Assembly (NCBI GenBank): GCA_005408345.1
Contig: SEMN01000611.1
Location: 1 to 64,000 of the forward strand
DNA length: 64,000 nt
Reading direction: 5' to 3'
DNA from: Macquaria australasica
Taxonomy: Eukaryota > Chordata > Actinopteri > Centrarchiformes > Percichthyidae
Below, piece after piece: positions 1 to 9,842 of the stretch; position 1 is the first letter of the stretch, and each line of letters starts with the position of its first letter. The position numbers were made by a program, and so were the translations under genes. The notes beneath the pieces are model-generated. The model was not told the DNA's origin and did not search any database. It was given only the letters and a program-made list of their open reading frames with translations.

Positions 1-407
1 CATCACACTGCAAATAAACTCCAGCTGATCAAGTCATTTCTGTCTATCATTGAGTCCTAAAGACCTTGTTTTATTATAACAAGTGAAACAATCTGACAGT
101 GAAGTTAGAATATTATAATCTTTTTCCAATAACAGTCAACTTGTTTCAAGAACTTTCCAGGTACAAGAGTGTGTATCTTGAGACAAGAAAGAATAAGGCA
201 GGTTGCTGCACTAGAATAAAGACAAATGAATTTAACTGTAGAAAATACTTGAAATAAAATGATTTGCATTGAAAACAGGTCAAATATTTTAAATGCTCTG
301 GTAGATTTTTAACTTGTTTTAAGAAAAATACACGACATGACATGATAAGAAACTTTTCACAGTGCATGAAAAGCAGCTGCAAGTGTTTACCAGGATTTCA
401 CACTCAC

Positions 408-462
408 CTGAATCATTCTCAGAGTCCAGAGAATGAAGAGTCTTTAACGTCTTAGCGTCCAT
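408..462 (-). CDS. possible first coding exon, unknown gene running off the left edge
   Basis: On the minus strand an ATG at 462-460 opens 18 codons plus one base (reads M-D-A-K-T-L-K-T-L-H-S-L-D-S-E-N-D-S) and then meets a strong donor, CAG|GTGAGTG, at 408/407. Length and composition suit the start of an ordinary protein, but no family is recognisable in so short a stretch. The rest of the gene would lie to the left of this window. Evidence is only the ATG, open frame and good donor, so chance is a real alternative. Confidence 0.35.
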
Positions 463-2371
463 GTTGTTTGTAAATGTGTTCAATACCAATATTTGAGTAA
501 ATAAGTTACTGTGAATATCCAGAACTTGTGTTTAACTCTGCTGAAATGTTGCATGTGAGTGGCTTTAAATGTTTCTGACATTCTGAGGATTCTGTGTGTT
601 GATTGTGATGGTCAGGGTTCCATGCTGTGACATCATACATAGAATGAGCTGAAATAACCATAGTGCCAAAAGCTACTTAAAACCACTGGCTATAAAACAC
701 AAAATAGTTTAAGCCAAAGAGTTGAAAACATGAAATACAGAATGTTCCACCAAGGACATCACATTTACTTTTCAGTCATGCACTGTAAATCCTCCATTAC
801 ACATGAACCTTCAAATAATAACTGACCACTTGAAATAAAGATATGACTTCAATGTGTATACTTCAATGAGGTGAACATTTTAACCAAATTATTCTTAAAC
901 AACTATCAGACAGGTAACCTGATGTTGATGCACCATCTTAGTTTCTTCATTCATCCCCACATGCTTATCATCGTCTATGTACTGTCTTTTGAGAGCGATG
1001 ATTTTGATTTTTGATTTTTTGGGCTCAGTGATAACAGACAGGTTGCCAATTGTTCTTTTGGCCTTATTTAGCTCATCTGTTCCTTCTTTGTACTTGCCGT
1101 GCTCCTGCCCATTTTCTTCCTCTAGATGTTTGTTGTTGTACTGCCTGGACAACATGAATGTACTGTGTTTACTACATATGCATTGACTGTAGTTAATGCA
1201 AAACCTTATTTCAGAGAGGCGGGTGTTGGCAAGCAGAGAGCATTAATAGTAGAGGAACAAATTCCCAAAAAAGGCTTTAGTTTTTGAGATACCCCTACCC
1301 GAGGTAGAACAAAGCACAACCATGTTTTTTCATAACTTTAATATGTCTAGTTTTGAAATGGATGGTTGTATAAAAATATTTTACTGCAAAATTAGTTTTG
1401 TTGGTTGTTGTTTGGATCCTCCCCAAAACCAAAAATAGTGAAAATTTAGGCTTCTCCAAAAGGGACAGCATCTGCCTAATCACATGTATCTCTGGAAATA
1501 ATGATCACAATGTCACCAAATGTGGACTGGATGTTCACAGACAGTTATTGAATACACTAAAGTAAAGATTTCATCAGTACCTTTGTCCATCTTTAAAATG
1601 TATACACTTAAACACAAATTATAGGCAGAAAATGAATAGGAAATTAAAAATCCAAAAGGTATGTATGTATATGTCTGTCATTATTAAAGTAAGGAGACCA
1701 ATCACCAAAAATGTCATTTATATGTACCAAAGACTGTTATCTTATCATAAAAGTTTATTTGAGTATTCATTTCACCCTCTGATGTGAAGAGAAGGACACA
1801 AACCACAGATTAAGTTAAAGAAAGACAAGATACAATATAACTATATATTATAATATATATATAATAATGAATAATGAATAGTGCAGCCAGCACTTCAAAC
1901 TGACATATACAGTATAATGGAATAATGTAAATACACAGGGTTACGTAAATGTGTGAAGGACTCAAACCATAGATTAAGACAAAAACTATATACATTTAAT
2001 GTAAACAGGTTCAATAGACATTTCTTTATCATTTTAAATACACTCTTTCTATATATTTGAATAACACAGACAAGATGATGATGACAATATGAGCCAACAG
2101 GGTGCATGACACAATATTTTCATGATTTAACTGAAAAATTTGACTGAATGAAGTGAAAAAATCAAAGATGAATCATAAACTGGATCCTAAATGAATAATC
2201 AATTATAAATAGTATAGATATACAATGTGACCCAACATTTTGCAACTATGCCATCATCCACAATTATATTAGGGCACTCTAGAAAGTCACAGGCACAGAA
2301 TTCAATGCATAGCAAGCCAGCTGCAAAACAAGGACATTGCTTCTGTTGACTGCATTGTGTCAGCCAGTCAG
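463..2371. other. AT-rich intergenic stretch, no clear gene
   Basis: About 1.9 kb of AT-rich DNA between the candidate exon at the left edge and the LINE remnant. Apart from the weak coding candidate at 895-1155 on the minus strand, I see no splice-bordered exon, RNA gene or recognisable transposon. Confidence 0.5.
895..1155 (-). CDS. lysine/glutamate-rich open frame, possible exon of unknown gene
   Basis: The minus strand has an 86-codon open frame rich in Lys, Glu, Asn and Gln, unlike the hydrophobic or low-complexity frames around it. A possible acceptor (TATGTAG) lies about 17 bases upstream in a compatible frame, and a weak donor (CAG|GTTACC) lies near its end. It could be an exon of the gene starting near 9.5 kb or of another gene, or be chance. 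No domain is recognised. Confidence 0.2.
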   Translation of the reverse strand: MLSRQYNNKHLEEENGQEHGKYKEGTDELNKAKRTIGNLSVITEPKKSKIKIIALKRQYIDDDKHVGMNEETKMVHQHQVTCLIVV

Positions 2372-2924
2372 GATGCTTTCTATTGCTCCTCTGTAAAGTT
2401 AACTGGGCACTGGAATTTTGCCTTCTTAAGTTTCCTAAAGAAATCCAGTTGTTTCTGAGCTTTCTTCACCAGGGTGGAGATGTGTGATGACCATAACAGG
2501 TACTCTGTGATGCTGATTCCCATGAACCTAAAACTGTTCACCTGCTCCACCTCAGCTCCACTGATATAGACAGGGGTGTGCCTCCTTTTTCCTAAAATCA
2601 ATGATCAGCCCCTTGGTTTTGCTGACATTGAGCAGTAGGTTGTTCTCTGTGCACCACTCTGCAAGATTGTTGATTTCCTCCCAATATGAATTCTCATCAT
2701 TGTTTGTAATCTGGCTGATGATGGTGGTGTCGTCTACAAACTTCAAAACAGAGTTCTCTCCATACTGGGGGTTGCAGTTGTGGGTGTACAGTGTGAACAG
2801 AAGGGGCTGAGCACACAGCCCTGGGGGGCTCCGGTGCAAGAGTGGAGGAGGTGTGACCGCCAATCGAAACTGTCTGGGGTCTGTTTGTGAGGAAGTTCAA
2901 TATCCAGTTGCTAAGTGTAGTACT

Positions 2925-3502
2925 TAGGGTTTAACGATTATGGACAAAATCATAATCAAGATTATTTTGATGAATATTGAGATCATGATTATTTATCATG
3001 ATTACGTATTGCTGATTGTGGTGTTTTTTCAGGTGGTTGAACAAATTAGTTGTGTTGCTTTGTGGTGCAGAAACAAGTCTAATGCACTCTTTGCATATGA
3101 TTTGTACTTGCTTAACATCACTTGCCGTAAATCCAAAATACTTCCAAACAACGGATTTTGATCCATTCATTTGATTTTCGTTTTGTCCGTCTGCTCTCTG
3201 TTGTATATTACTCTTCTACTCTGAACTGCAGCTGCAACATCCAGGAACTTTTTGCAAAGGCTGTCGCTGCAGCTTGTGCGTGGAGCAGCATGACAGCTAC
3301 CCAAAAGTGAAGACAAAACATCTTGATCTCCCCTGGGTGGCTGGCTGTTACTTTTTGGAAGCGCTTGATTTGATATGCAGCAGAGTTTTCTATGAGCGGA
3401 GCACACATTTTAAACGTCAATATCGCAGTCGATCATGTTCATTTAATTGTAGGAAGCCAAAATTGTGATCGAGATTAATATTAGATTAATTGTGCAGCCC
3501 TG
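2925..3502 (-). mobile_element. short hAT-type DNA transposon nested in the LINE, with 8-bp target duplication
   Basis: The 578-bp block starts TAGGGTTTAACGATTA and ends with the complement of CAGGGCTGCACAATTAAT, an imperfect terminal inverted repeat pair of the CAGGG type seen in fish hAT elements. It is flanked by an exact 8-bp direct repeat GTAGTACT at 2917-2924 and 3503-3510, the duplication length made by hAT transposases. LINE sequence resumes on both sides. Inside lies a single remnant of transposase coding, a BED zinc finger. Far too short to be autonomous. Confidence 0.8.
2931..3170 (-). pseudogene. BED zinc-finger fragment of a hAT transposase
   Basis: The 79-codon frame shows the BED finger layout: aromatic residues near the start (VWKYFGF), a Cys pair spaced C-K-E-C, then NTTNLFNHLKKHH supplying the two histidines. 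BED fingers bind DNA at the N terminus of hAT transposases and of ZBED host proteins derived from them. Here nothing of the catalytic domain follows, so this is a relic inside a deletion derivative, not a host ZBED gene. Whether the short frame is ever translated cannot be told. Confidence 0.7.
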
Positions 3503-4980
3503 GTAGTACTCAAGCCCAGAGTGCCAATCTGTTTCATGGGGTTGTGTTGAATGCTGAGCTGAAATCAACAAACAGCATTCTGATGTAGGTGTTGCTATTT
3601 TCAAGGTGTGTGAAGACTGAGTGGAGGGCAGTGGAGATGGCATCCTCTATGGATCTGTTGGGTCTGTATGCAAATTGGTGATGGTCCAAGCTGGCTGGGG
3701 TGTTGTGTTTGATGTGCTGGAGAACCAGTTTCTGAAAGTCATTTAGACTAGACACTGCAGACTTTTTGATACAGGGACGATGGTGGTTGTCTTAAAGCAG
3801 GTGGGAACATTCTCATGTGACAGTGATATGTTAAAAATGTCAATGATGACATCAACTAGCTGATTGGCACATGTTCTTACTACATGGCCAGGGATGTTAT
3901 CAGGCCCAGTAGCTTTACTCATATTCACTCTCAGCAGGATTCTTCTCACATTGGTTGTGGATATTGACAGTGGCCGGTCCTCTGGAGGAGGAGTGGACTT
4001 GGCAGCTGACTCTTTGTTGAGGAGATCGAAGCAAGCATGAAAGGTGTTAAGCTGATCTGGCAACGTGGCCTCATGATGGACACCTGCTTTTGTAGCATGT
4101 GATGGTCTGGATTGCTTGCCACATATCTTTGGTGTTGTTGGTGTTGAGGTCTCTCTCCAGTCTCTCTTGGTGTTTCCACTTTGCCTCCTTGATGCCAGCT
4201 TTCAGTCTCACTCTGGCGGTGTTATATGCTTCCTTGTCACCTGACTGAAAGGCAGCTGAAAGGCCCTCATCTCTCCATTCATCCATGCTTTCTGGTTAGG
4301 GAATGATTTTATTGTTTTTGTAATCAACACATCATCAACACATTTGCTGATGTATGATGTCACTGATGATATATATTCCTCAAGATTGATGGGGTTCTCC
4401 TGGGTGGCAGCATCTCTGAACATATGCCAGTCTGAACACTCAAAACAGTCCTGTAGAGCTGCTGTAGTTTCATCTGTGCACACTTTAACTGTTTATTCTG
4501 ATGGTTTCACCTTTTTAATCAGCTTGGAGTAAGTTGGCAGGAGAAGCAGGGAAATATGGTCTGACTGACCAAAATTGTGGCAGGGGATGGCTTTGTAGCT
4601 GCCAGAAGAGGGTTGTTAGAAGGGACATGCTGATGAAATTTAGGTAAAACAGTTCTGAGGTCTGTTTAAAATCACCAGCTACAATAAAAATACCATCCGG
4701 TTGTTTTGTCATGTGACTGCTGATGACCTTATACAGTTCCTGTAATGCATTTTTGAATTTGTGTTTGGGGGAATGTAAACAGCAGCATCATAAACACTGG
4801 TGAATTCTCTGGGCAGATAATATGGCCGGCATCTTAACATTAAAAACTCAACATCTGAGAAACATTGTCCATCAACTTTGACTATGTTTCAGCACCAAGC
4901 ATCATTGATGTAAACACAGTCCGCCTCCCTTCGTCTTACCGGAGTCTTGCGTTCTGTCAGCACAGAACATGGTCCGAAGA

Positions 4981-5075
4981 TAAGAAGATAAGATAATCCT
5001 TTATTAATCTCACAGCGGGGATCAGTAAAAAAAAAAAAAAGATGTAATAAATGAATAAATAAATAAAGAAGTAAG
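4981..5075 (+). repeat. dispersed repeat with A-rich tail (LINE 3'-end type)
   Basis: The motif AAGATAAGATAATCCTTTAT followed by a run of A (about 5027-5040) and TAAATAAATAAA repeats matches a very common fish interspersed sequence usually found at the 3' ends of LINEs. No coding sequence. It sits at the junction between the minus-strand LINE and the plus-strand gypsy remnant. Confidence 0.5.
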
Positions 5076-5169
5076 CAGACTCAATGGTTGAATTCACATT
5101 ACTGCACATAGGAAATATTTATATTGTGCAGTTTAGTATGTATTGATATCTCTCCTTCACACACCAGAG

Positions 5170-6279
5170 GTGAAGCAGCCTGTTACTGAAGGAGCTGCGC
5201 AGTGCTGTCAAGGTGTCCTGCATGGGGTGGGAAATGTTCTCCACCAGGGGGTGGAGATGGACAACACACTGTCCGTCAAGTCCTGCAGCGACTTCTGGAA
5301 AATCGTCTGTTTGCCAAAGCAGAGAAGTGTGAATTCCACTCCACCTCCATCAGCTTCTTGGGCCACAACATCGGGCAGGGGCAGGTGAGGACGGACCCGG
5401 AGAAGGTAAAGGCTGTGTCAGAGTGGCCTCAACCCACTACACGGAAACAACTTCAGAGGTTTCTGGGGTTCGCCAATTTTTACCGGCGATTTATAAGGAA
5501 CTTTAGCCGGGTGGCAACACCACTAACCAGGTTAACCTCTCCCAAGGTCTCTTTCCAGTGGTCAGATGACGCAGAACAGTCCTTCTCTGAGCTCAAGAGA
5601 CTGTTCACCGCTGCTCCAGCCTGACACCTCTCACCAGTTTGTCGTGGAGGTGGATGCCTCCGATACTGGTGTCGGCACGGTGCTCTAACATTCCGGGTCT
5701 GATAACAAGCTTCACCCTTGTGCCTTTTTCTCCCGTAGACTCACGGCTGCTGAACACAACTACGATGTGGGAGATCGCGAGCTCCTGGCGGTGAAGTTGG
5801 CCTTGGAGGAGTGAAGGCACTGGTTAGAAGGCTCCGAGCTTCCCTTCGTAGTTTGGACGGACCACAAGAACCTGGCCTACCTCCAGTCAGCTAAGCGACT
5901 AAAGCCCCGCCAGGCTCGCTGGGCTTTGTTTTTTAGTCTCTTCTCTGGGTTATCAACCCCCTCTGTTTCCTTCTCAGGAACAAGAGCTGGCAGTTCCCTC
6001 TGTTCAGCATCACCTACGCTGCTGCAGCAGGGTTTGGAGGTCCACTCGTGCCACCCTCCTCAAACGTCGGGCCGACCTGCACAGGACTTCCGCGCTGGAA
6101 TACCGCCCAGGTCAGAAGGTTTGGCTGTCTTCTAAGAACATTCCGCTAAGAGCAGAATCCAGAAAACTTTACACCGGCCCTTTCACCATTGAACGCATTA
6201 TTAACCCTGTTGCTGTGAGACTCGCTGTGGGGTCGCCGGGAGGCTCCTGTTGAGGGGGGGGGCGGGGGGGGGGGGCACG
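5170..6279 (+). mobile_element. Ty3/gypsy retrotransposon pol remnant, internally deleted
   Basis: Plus-strand frames show the end of a gypsy reverse transcriptase (LENRLFAKAEKCEF, then FLGFANFYRRFIRNFS, within 5202-5624). RNase H follows in another frame after stops (VVEVDASDTGVGTVL, WTDHKNLAYL; about 5640-5930), then the C-terminal part of integrase (YRPGQKVWLSSKN, GPFTIERIINPVAVRL; about 6090-6230). The integrase zinc finger and catalytic core are missing between RNase H and this tail. Stops at about 5623, 5686 and 5813 and frame changes make it inactive. The G-rich run at 6254-6275 is where the polypurine tract should be. Confidence 0.85.
6254..6275 (+). other. polypurine tract of the gypsy remnant
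   Basis: A nearly pure G run, broken by one C, lies directly after the integrase tail and just before TGTTATGG. In gypsy elements the purine tract primes plus-strand DNA synthesis and abuts the 3' LTR, so position and composition agree. Confidence 0.6.
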
Positions 6280-6545
6280 TACTGTTATGGCTAGGGCTGT
6301 GTCCCTCTCCCTTCCTCTTGTTGTTTTGTTTTCCCTCTCCCCTGTGTTCCTGGTTCTATGTCGTACGTGCTCCGCCCTCTAACGGGCTTCGCTATTGGTT
6401 CATCCCCTCGAGGCTCCGCCTCGGCACCTGAGTCAAAGTTCATGCACTCACCGTCCAATCAGGAGGTAGTCCCTTCCCTACAAAACCCCAGTACGCCATT
6501 GCTCGTTTCCCTTTTTCAACTCAGCAACCTGTTGTCTAGTTCAGT
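6280..6545 (+). mobile_element. probable 3' LTR (U3 part) of the gypsy remnant
   Basis: Begins TGTTATGG right after the purine tract. It contains CCAAT-type boxes (ATTGGTTC near 6392, CCAATCAGG near 6454) and an A-rich box (CTACAAAACC near 6478), as expected of a U3 promoter. The matching 5' LTR is not in the window, so the right border is a guess. Confidence 0.45.
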
Positions 6546-6849
6546 GAAAAATTGTCACCATCCGGTGTCGCGTCTAGTAGGAATTTTGCGCTTGGATATG
6601 GCCAGCAAGCCTTGTGTGCCTCACTTATGTCAATGGCGGACCAACACGGTCAGAGGCATCAGAGTGAGGCCGGCACCTGCCTCGACTATCTCACGCTCCC
6701 CCCGGAGGAGCGTGAGTGTCAGGCACGGTTTGCCGAGGCTGGTCGCTCCCTCCACGCTGGCCGGCGCTGACGGTGCGGAGGGTGGCGGCTTGGCGCAGGG
6801 CGTAGGCCGCCTTGATAGTACGGGTCTCCGAATGCAGACATAACAGCGT

Positions 6850-7400
6850 CTCTGACATATTTCTTATTTGCATACACAGCTGGCGTGCCAGTCGCCACCG
6901 CTCCATTCGGCACACTACCCGATTATATATTATAACCATCTCTGAATGTTTTCTTACTCGCACTGTACATTCTTGTAGCACTTCACATTCTGAAACACAG
7001 CTTGTTCAGATGTTAGCGCCGTTAGCCATGACTTTCTGGTATTAGCCAGGCGGCTAATAGTGTGTTTGTGTCTTTGGCTTGTGAGTCACCGCTCGGCACA
7101 CTACCCGAGCAGGACGTGTGTTGGAGAGCGGCGCCGCTGTTATATTATAAACGCGTCTCTGAATGTTCTTACTTGCACTGATACATTCTTATGGTCTCTT
7201 GAGAGGTCTTCTGCTAGCACTTCACATTCTGAAACACAGGTTGGTTCAGGTGTTGGCGCTGTTGGCCGTGATCTTCAGCCATTAGCAGGACGGCTAATAC
7301 GTTGTTTGTGTGTCACTGGCTTGCTAGTCGCTGCCGTTCTGATCGGCACATCACCCAGGCAGGGAGTGTGCCGGAGAACGGCGCCGCTTACATCCGAGCA
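6850..7400. repeat. degenerate tandem repeats, unit about 240 bp
   Basis: Matching stretches recur. GCACTTCACATTCTGAAACA occurs near 6978 and again near 7217. CGGCTAATA followed by a TTTGTGT tract and a CTCGGCACA-like motif occurs near 7049 and 7290, and a partial third copy (TCGGCACACTACCCGA) lies near 6907. Offsets are about 240 bp. CpG-rich, no convincing coding sequence. It may be part of a long LTR or a separate repeat. Confidence 0.6.
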
Positions 7401-7451
7401 TCCGCGGCTGATGCCGCCTCGACCCATGGTGGCGAGAAGCTGTCATCGCGG

Positions 7452-8140
7452 GTGCATAAACGTCACACAGTGGTTTCACCACGGCTTCACAAGCGGCCTC
7501 AAGTGAGCCGCGAACCTCCAGTAGCATGGCTTGCGCGGCTAGCGGTGCTGGCTGCTGCCATTTCTGGCTCTGACCCCTTCTTTTGGCAGAGGCCGTCAGA
7601 GGTGAGTGCAGTCATTCATGAACCGCACGCTAGATGGCGGTCATAATACTGCAGCAGCAGAGTGCGGTGCCAGAGGAGACATCCCTCACGTGAGTACTGT
7701 TGTCTTACCTGGTGAGCTCTACGGTCCACAGCGGAGCTCGGTGCTTCACTTGGCCTTGATGTTCATTTTGCCCTGTCGTCCTCAGCGATCGGTTCGCCGG
7801 GGGACGAAGAGAGGGAGGCAGCGACTTTGTTTGGGGTTCCAGCGGGTTCATAAGCGATCTCAAGTCGAGCCGCGTAACTCCGCTAGCATGGTTAGCGCGG
7901 CTAGCGGTGCTAGTCGCCGCCATTTTGGCTTTGACCCCTCTGCTTTGACCGATGACGTCAGAGGTGAGCGCCATGTGCAGTCGGGTATGAACCGGACGCA
8001 AGATGGCGGTCGTAATGTTGCGGCAGCAGAGTGCAAGGCTGACTTTCCTCACGTGAGTACTGTCTCTTTGGAAGAAGGAACCAGTAAACATCATGACCCA
8101 CGGCGGAGTGCGGTGGCTTCGTCCGGTCTTGATGGGGATG
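7452..8140. repeat. CpG-rich tandem duplication, unit about 365 bp, with promoter-like motifs
   Basis: Two diverged copies are offset by roughly 363-369 bp. Shared landmarks are CGCGGCTAGCGGTGCT (about 7537 and 7895), AGATGGCGGT (7632 and 8001), and TCACGTGAGTACTGT (about 7686 and 8049). Copy B also has a palindromic CRE, TGACGTCA, at 7953-7960, and GCCGCCATTTTGG at 7915. Long open frames crossing both copies are a by-product of high GC. It behaves like an LTR promoter or satellite-like block. Confidence 0.65.
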
Positions 8141-8324
8141 GTTCTCCGTCGCTCTCAGTGACATACTGATCATGTGTTCTTCCTGTCTGGATAGCACTTA
8201 ATGCTAAAGAACATTGATTAGCATGTTTTTTTATGACGGACATTTAGTATAAACATAACATTGGACACTTGTAATATCTCTAGTGTTAAAGTTACTGCAT
8301 ATAATTATATGCAGATTCACTTAC

Positions 8325-9495
8325 ATAACCATTTCCCTGGAGATCCTTGAGGAACGGATATTTTACAATCAATGCCTTTGCAACTTGCACATATTCCGAA
8401 TTTGTGGGATACCTGTGACAAGAAAAGAAATGCAAATCTGAAAGAGTCAAGCATCAGGACAAATGCTATCCATGTATTTGTGTCATTGTTAAATGTATGT
8501 CATATGGGCAAATATGGCTTTCAAAGACTTTCACATATAAAATCTAAAAAAAAAAGAAGTTTTTCTAGGAAATTTTGCTATTTTCTGTAGTTTCCTATAA
8601 TCAGATGAACTCATAGATGCAATTTGAATGGATGGAAAGGTTAGCTTAGCCTTAGCTCAACTGCTGCAAAACTACTACTAAGATATACTGTTATGTCAGT
8701 GATATTTAAATATTACAAATCATTCTATTGCTTTACCAAGTCTAACATTACCTTCCACTCACTTACGTTGTGCCACAGCTTCATAGAGAACTCTGATTAT
8801 TGCATGTCTATCCTTTGGGTTTTTCTGACATGGTTCTTTGTTGTCTAGTTTTGTTTGTAGACGTCTTGGGAATGTTGGGATGTCTAAACTAGCTGGCAGC
8901 CTTACACTCACTCCATTGCTGTAATATAGCAGATTTTGTTTCCTTCTAATTTTAGGCGGAAATCAACATTGCTGTGACCCTACCAGTTAGTAGGTTACAT
9001 ACCAATAAGTAAAATGCATTTACAGTCTTTCATTACATTTTTGTTTACAGAAGGTATTCCTTGTAACAGGTCAGGTATGGAAATTTAGGCAGCATTAAAA
9101 CGGCAATGTCAGACCTAAATATGAACCGCTATCTAGGCAATAATAACTACAACAAAAGTTATGGTGACGGTTGATGTAGCTGAAGTAGTAGATTGCTGCC
9201 ATTCCTCTAGAGGCACATGCCCTAAAGTCAGTATTATTACTGGCTCTTTCCGCTTGCACACAAATCGACTTTTACCTGCTTCTTGAAAGATCCTTGAAAC
9301 ATGTAACCATATTCTCTGTGAGGCCACAATCAACTGTTTCACCATCCACATCATTATCTGAAATAAAGTAAAGAGATGAAATGACTAGAAAGTAGTCAAG
9401 ACATCTAGGGAGATAACATCACCTTTATGTCCACCCAAAGGATGCCTAGCCACGCAAAATAAAAATTCTGTAACATTCAGCGTTTCCTCCACCAT
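8325..9495 (-). CDS. SAM-domain (SAMD3-like) gene, 5' part only
   Basis: Four minus-strand exons join in frame: 9495-9423 (ATG, 24 codons), 9357-9276, 8918-8763 and 8412-8325, together 133 codons. Phases match at every junction (G|AT, AG|C, AA|G) and donors are good, including GTGAGTGG after 8763 and GTAAGTG after 8325. Residues 1-50 resemble a SAM fold (KDNDVDGETV, GLTENMV). The later part has the block typical of fish SAMD3-like proteins: LPASLDIPTFP, RHAIIRVLYEAVAQ, then YPTNSEYVQVAKAL and KYPFLKDLQGNGY. Family members continue with a long exon starting near a W-x-x-S-L-K-x-K motif; I could not find it before the transposon block. The gene may be cut off and non-functional, or the exon may lie beyond the window. 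Biochemical role unknown. Confidence 0.6.
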
Positions 9496-9689
9496 ATAAT
9501 CTAGATCAACAATTTAAGCAACCCTACGCGCCACAAATGCATGAACAGTTAAATTACCACCACTATCACCCCCTTTCAGTTACTTAGCTTTCCATGCAAA
9601 GCAAACAGTAACTTTACTCCATTTTACAGTAGCTATTTTAATTACCTAGTAGGTGGGGGTGAAATTAGCTAACGTTAGCAATATTAGCC

Positions 9690-9830
9690 AGCAAGCTACA
9701 GGCGCCATTTTACATTAACCAAACTTAGTGAGCTGTATGTGCAGTTTTACACTGGCTAGTAAAGTTAGACAAAAACGTAAGCCGGCGAGCTACAGGCGCC
9801 ATTTTACGCTAACATCAAAAGTTTCTTCAG
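9690..9830 (-). promoter_or_regulatory. likely promoter of the SAMD3-like gene with duplicated YY1-type sites
   Basis: A 20-bp sequence AGCTACAGGCGCCATTTTAC is present twice, exactly, at 9694-9713 and 9788-9807. Its complement holds AAAATGGCG, the core bound by YY1, a factor often sited at transcription starts. The pair lies about 200-300 bp upstream of the minus-strand ATG at 9495. The motif match is seen; promoter activity is inferred. Confidence 0.4.
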
Positions 9831-9842
9831 TTCTAACTTTGT

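Larger units (their letters stand above)
2372..4990 (-). mobile_element. LINE retrotransposon remnant (endonuclease plus reverse transcriptase), degenerate
   Basis: Minus-strand frames, in order from high to low coordinate, read as parts of a non-LTR retrotransposon polyprotein. They are an endonuclease-like stretch with IVAGDF (about 4650), a linker region (4071-4483), RT fingers with SKATGPDNIPG (about 3930), the palm motif FVDFSSAFNT (about 3550), the catalytic block FVDD (within 2552-2863) and a C-terminal thumb (2380-2601). The order and motifs fit a CR1/L2/Rex-type fish LINE; the exact clade needs a library search. The frame shifts several times and has stops, so it is dead. FVDD replaces the usual YADD/FADD. 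It is interrupted by a hAT-type insertion at 2925-3502. Confidence 0.85.

Noticed and set aside
6612..6770. Short frame starting near MADQHGQRHQSEAG as a possible gag start
   Set aside because: The position after the 3' LTR is wrong for gag of the same element, and the frame stops within about 50 codons with no nucleocapsid motif.
6358..6843. 161-codon plus-strand open frame
   Set aside because: Begins inside the probable gypsy LTR, with low-complexity Ser/Pro/Arg composition and no motifs; overlapping frames are also open.
7606..8169. 187-codon plus-strand open frame
   Set aside because: It runs through both copies of the CpG-rich tandem repeat, has no domain, and overlaps an equally open 129-codon minus frame. 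High GC explains the lack of stops.
8757..8770. Donor at CAAC|GTAAGT in the SAM-like gene
   Set aside because: That junction would put the next exon out of frame with an early stop. The donor four bases on, CGTAA|GTGAGT, keeps the family motif YPTNSEYVQV in frame.
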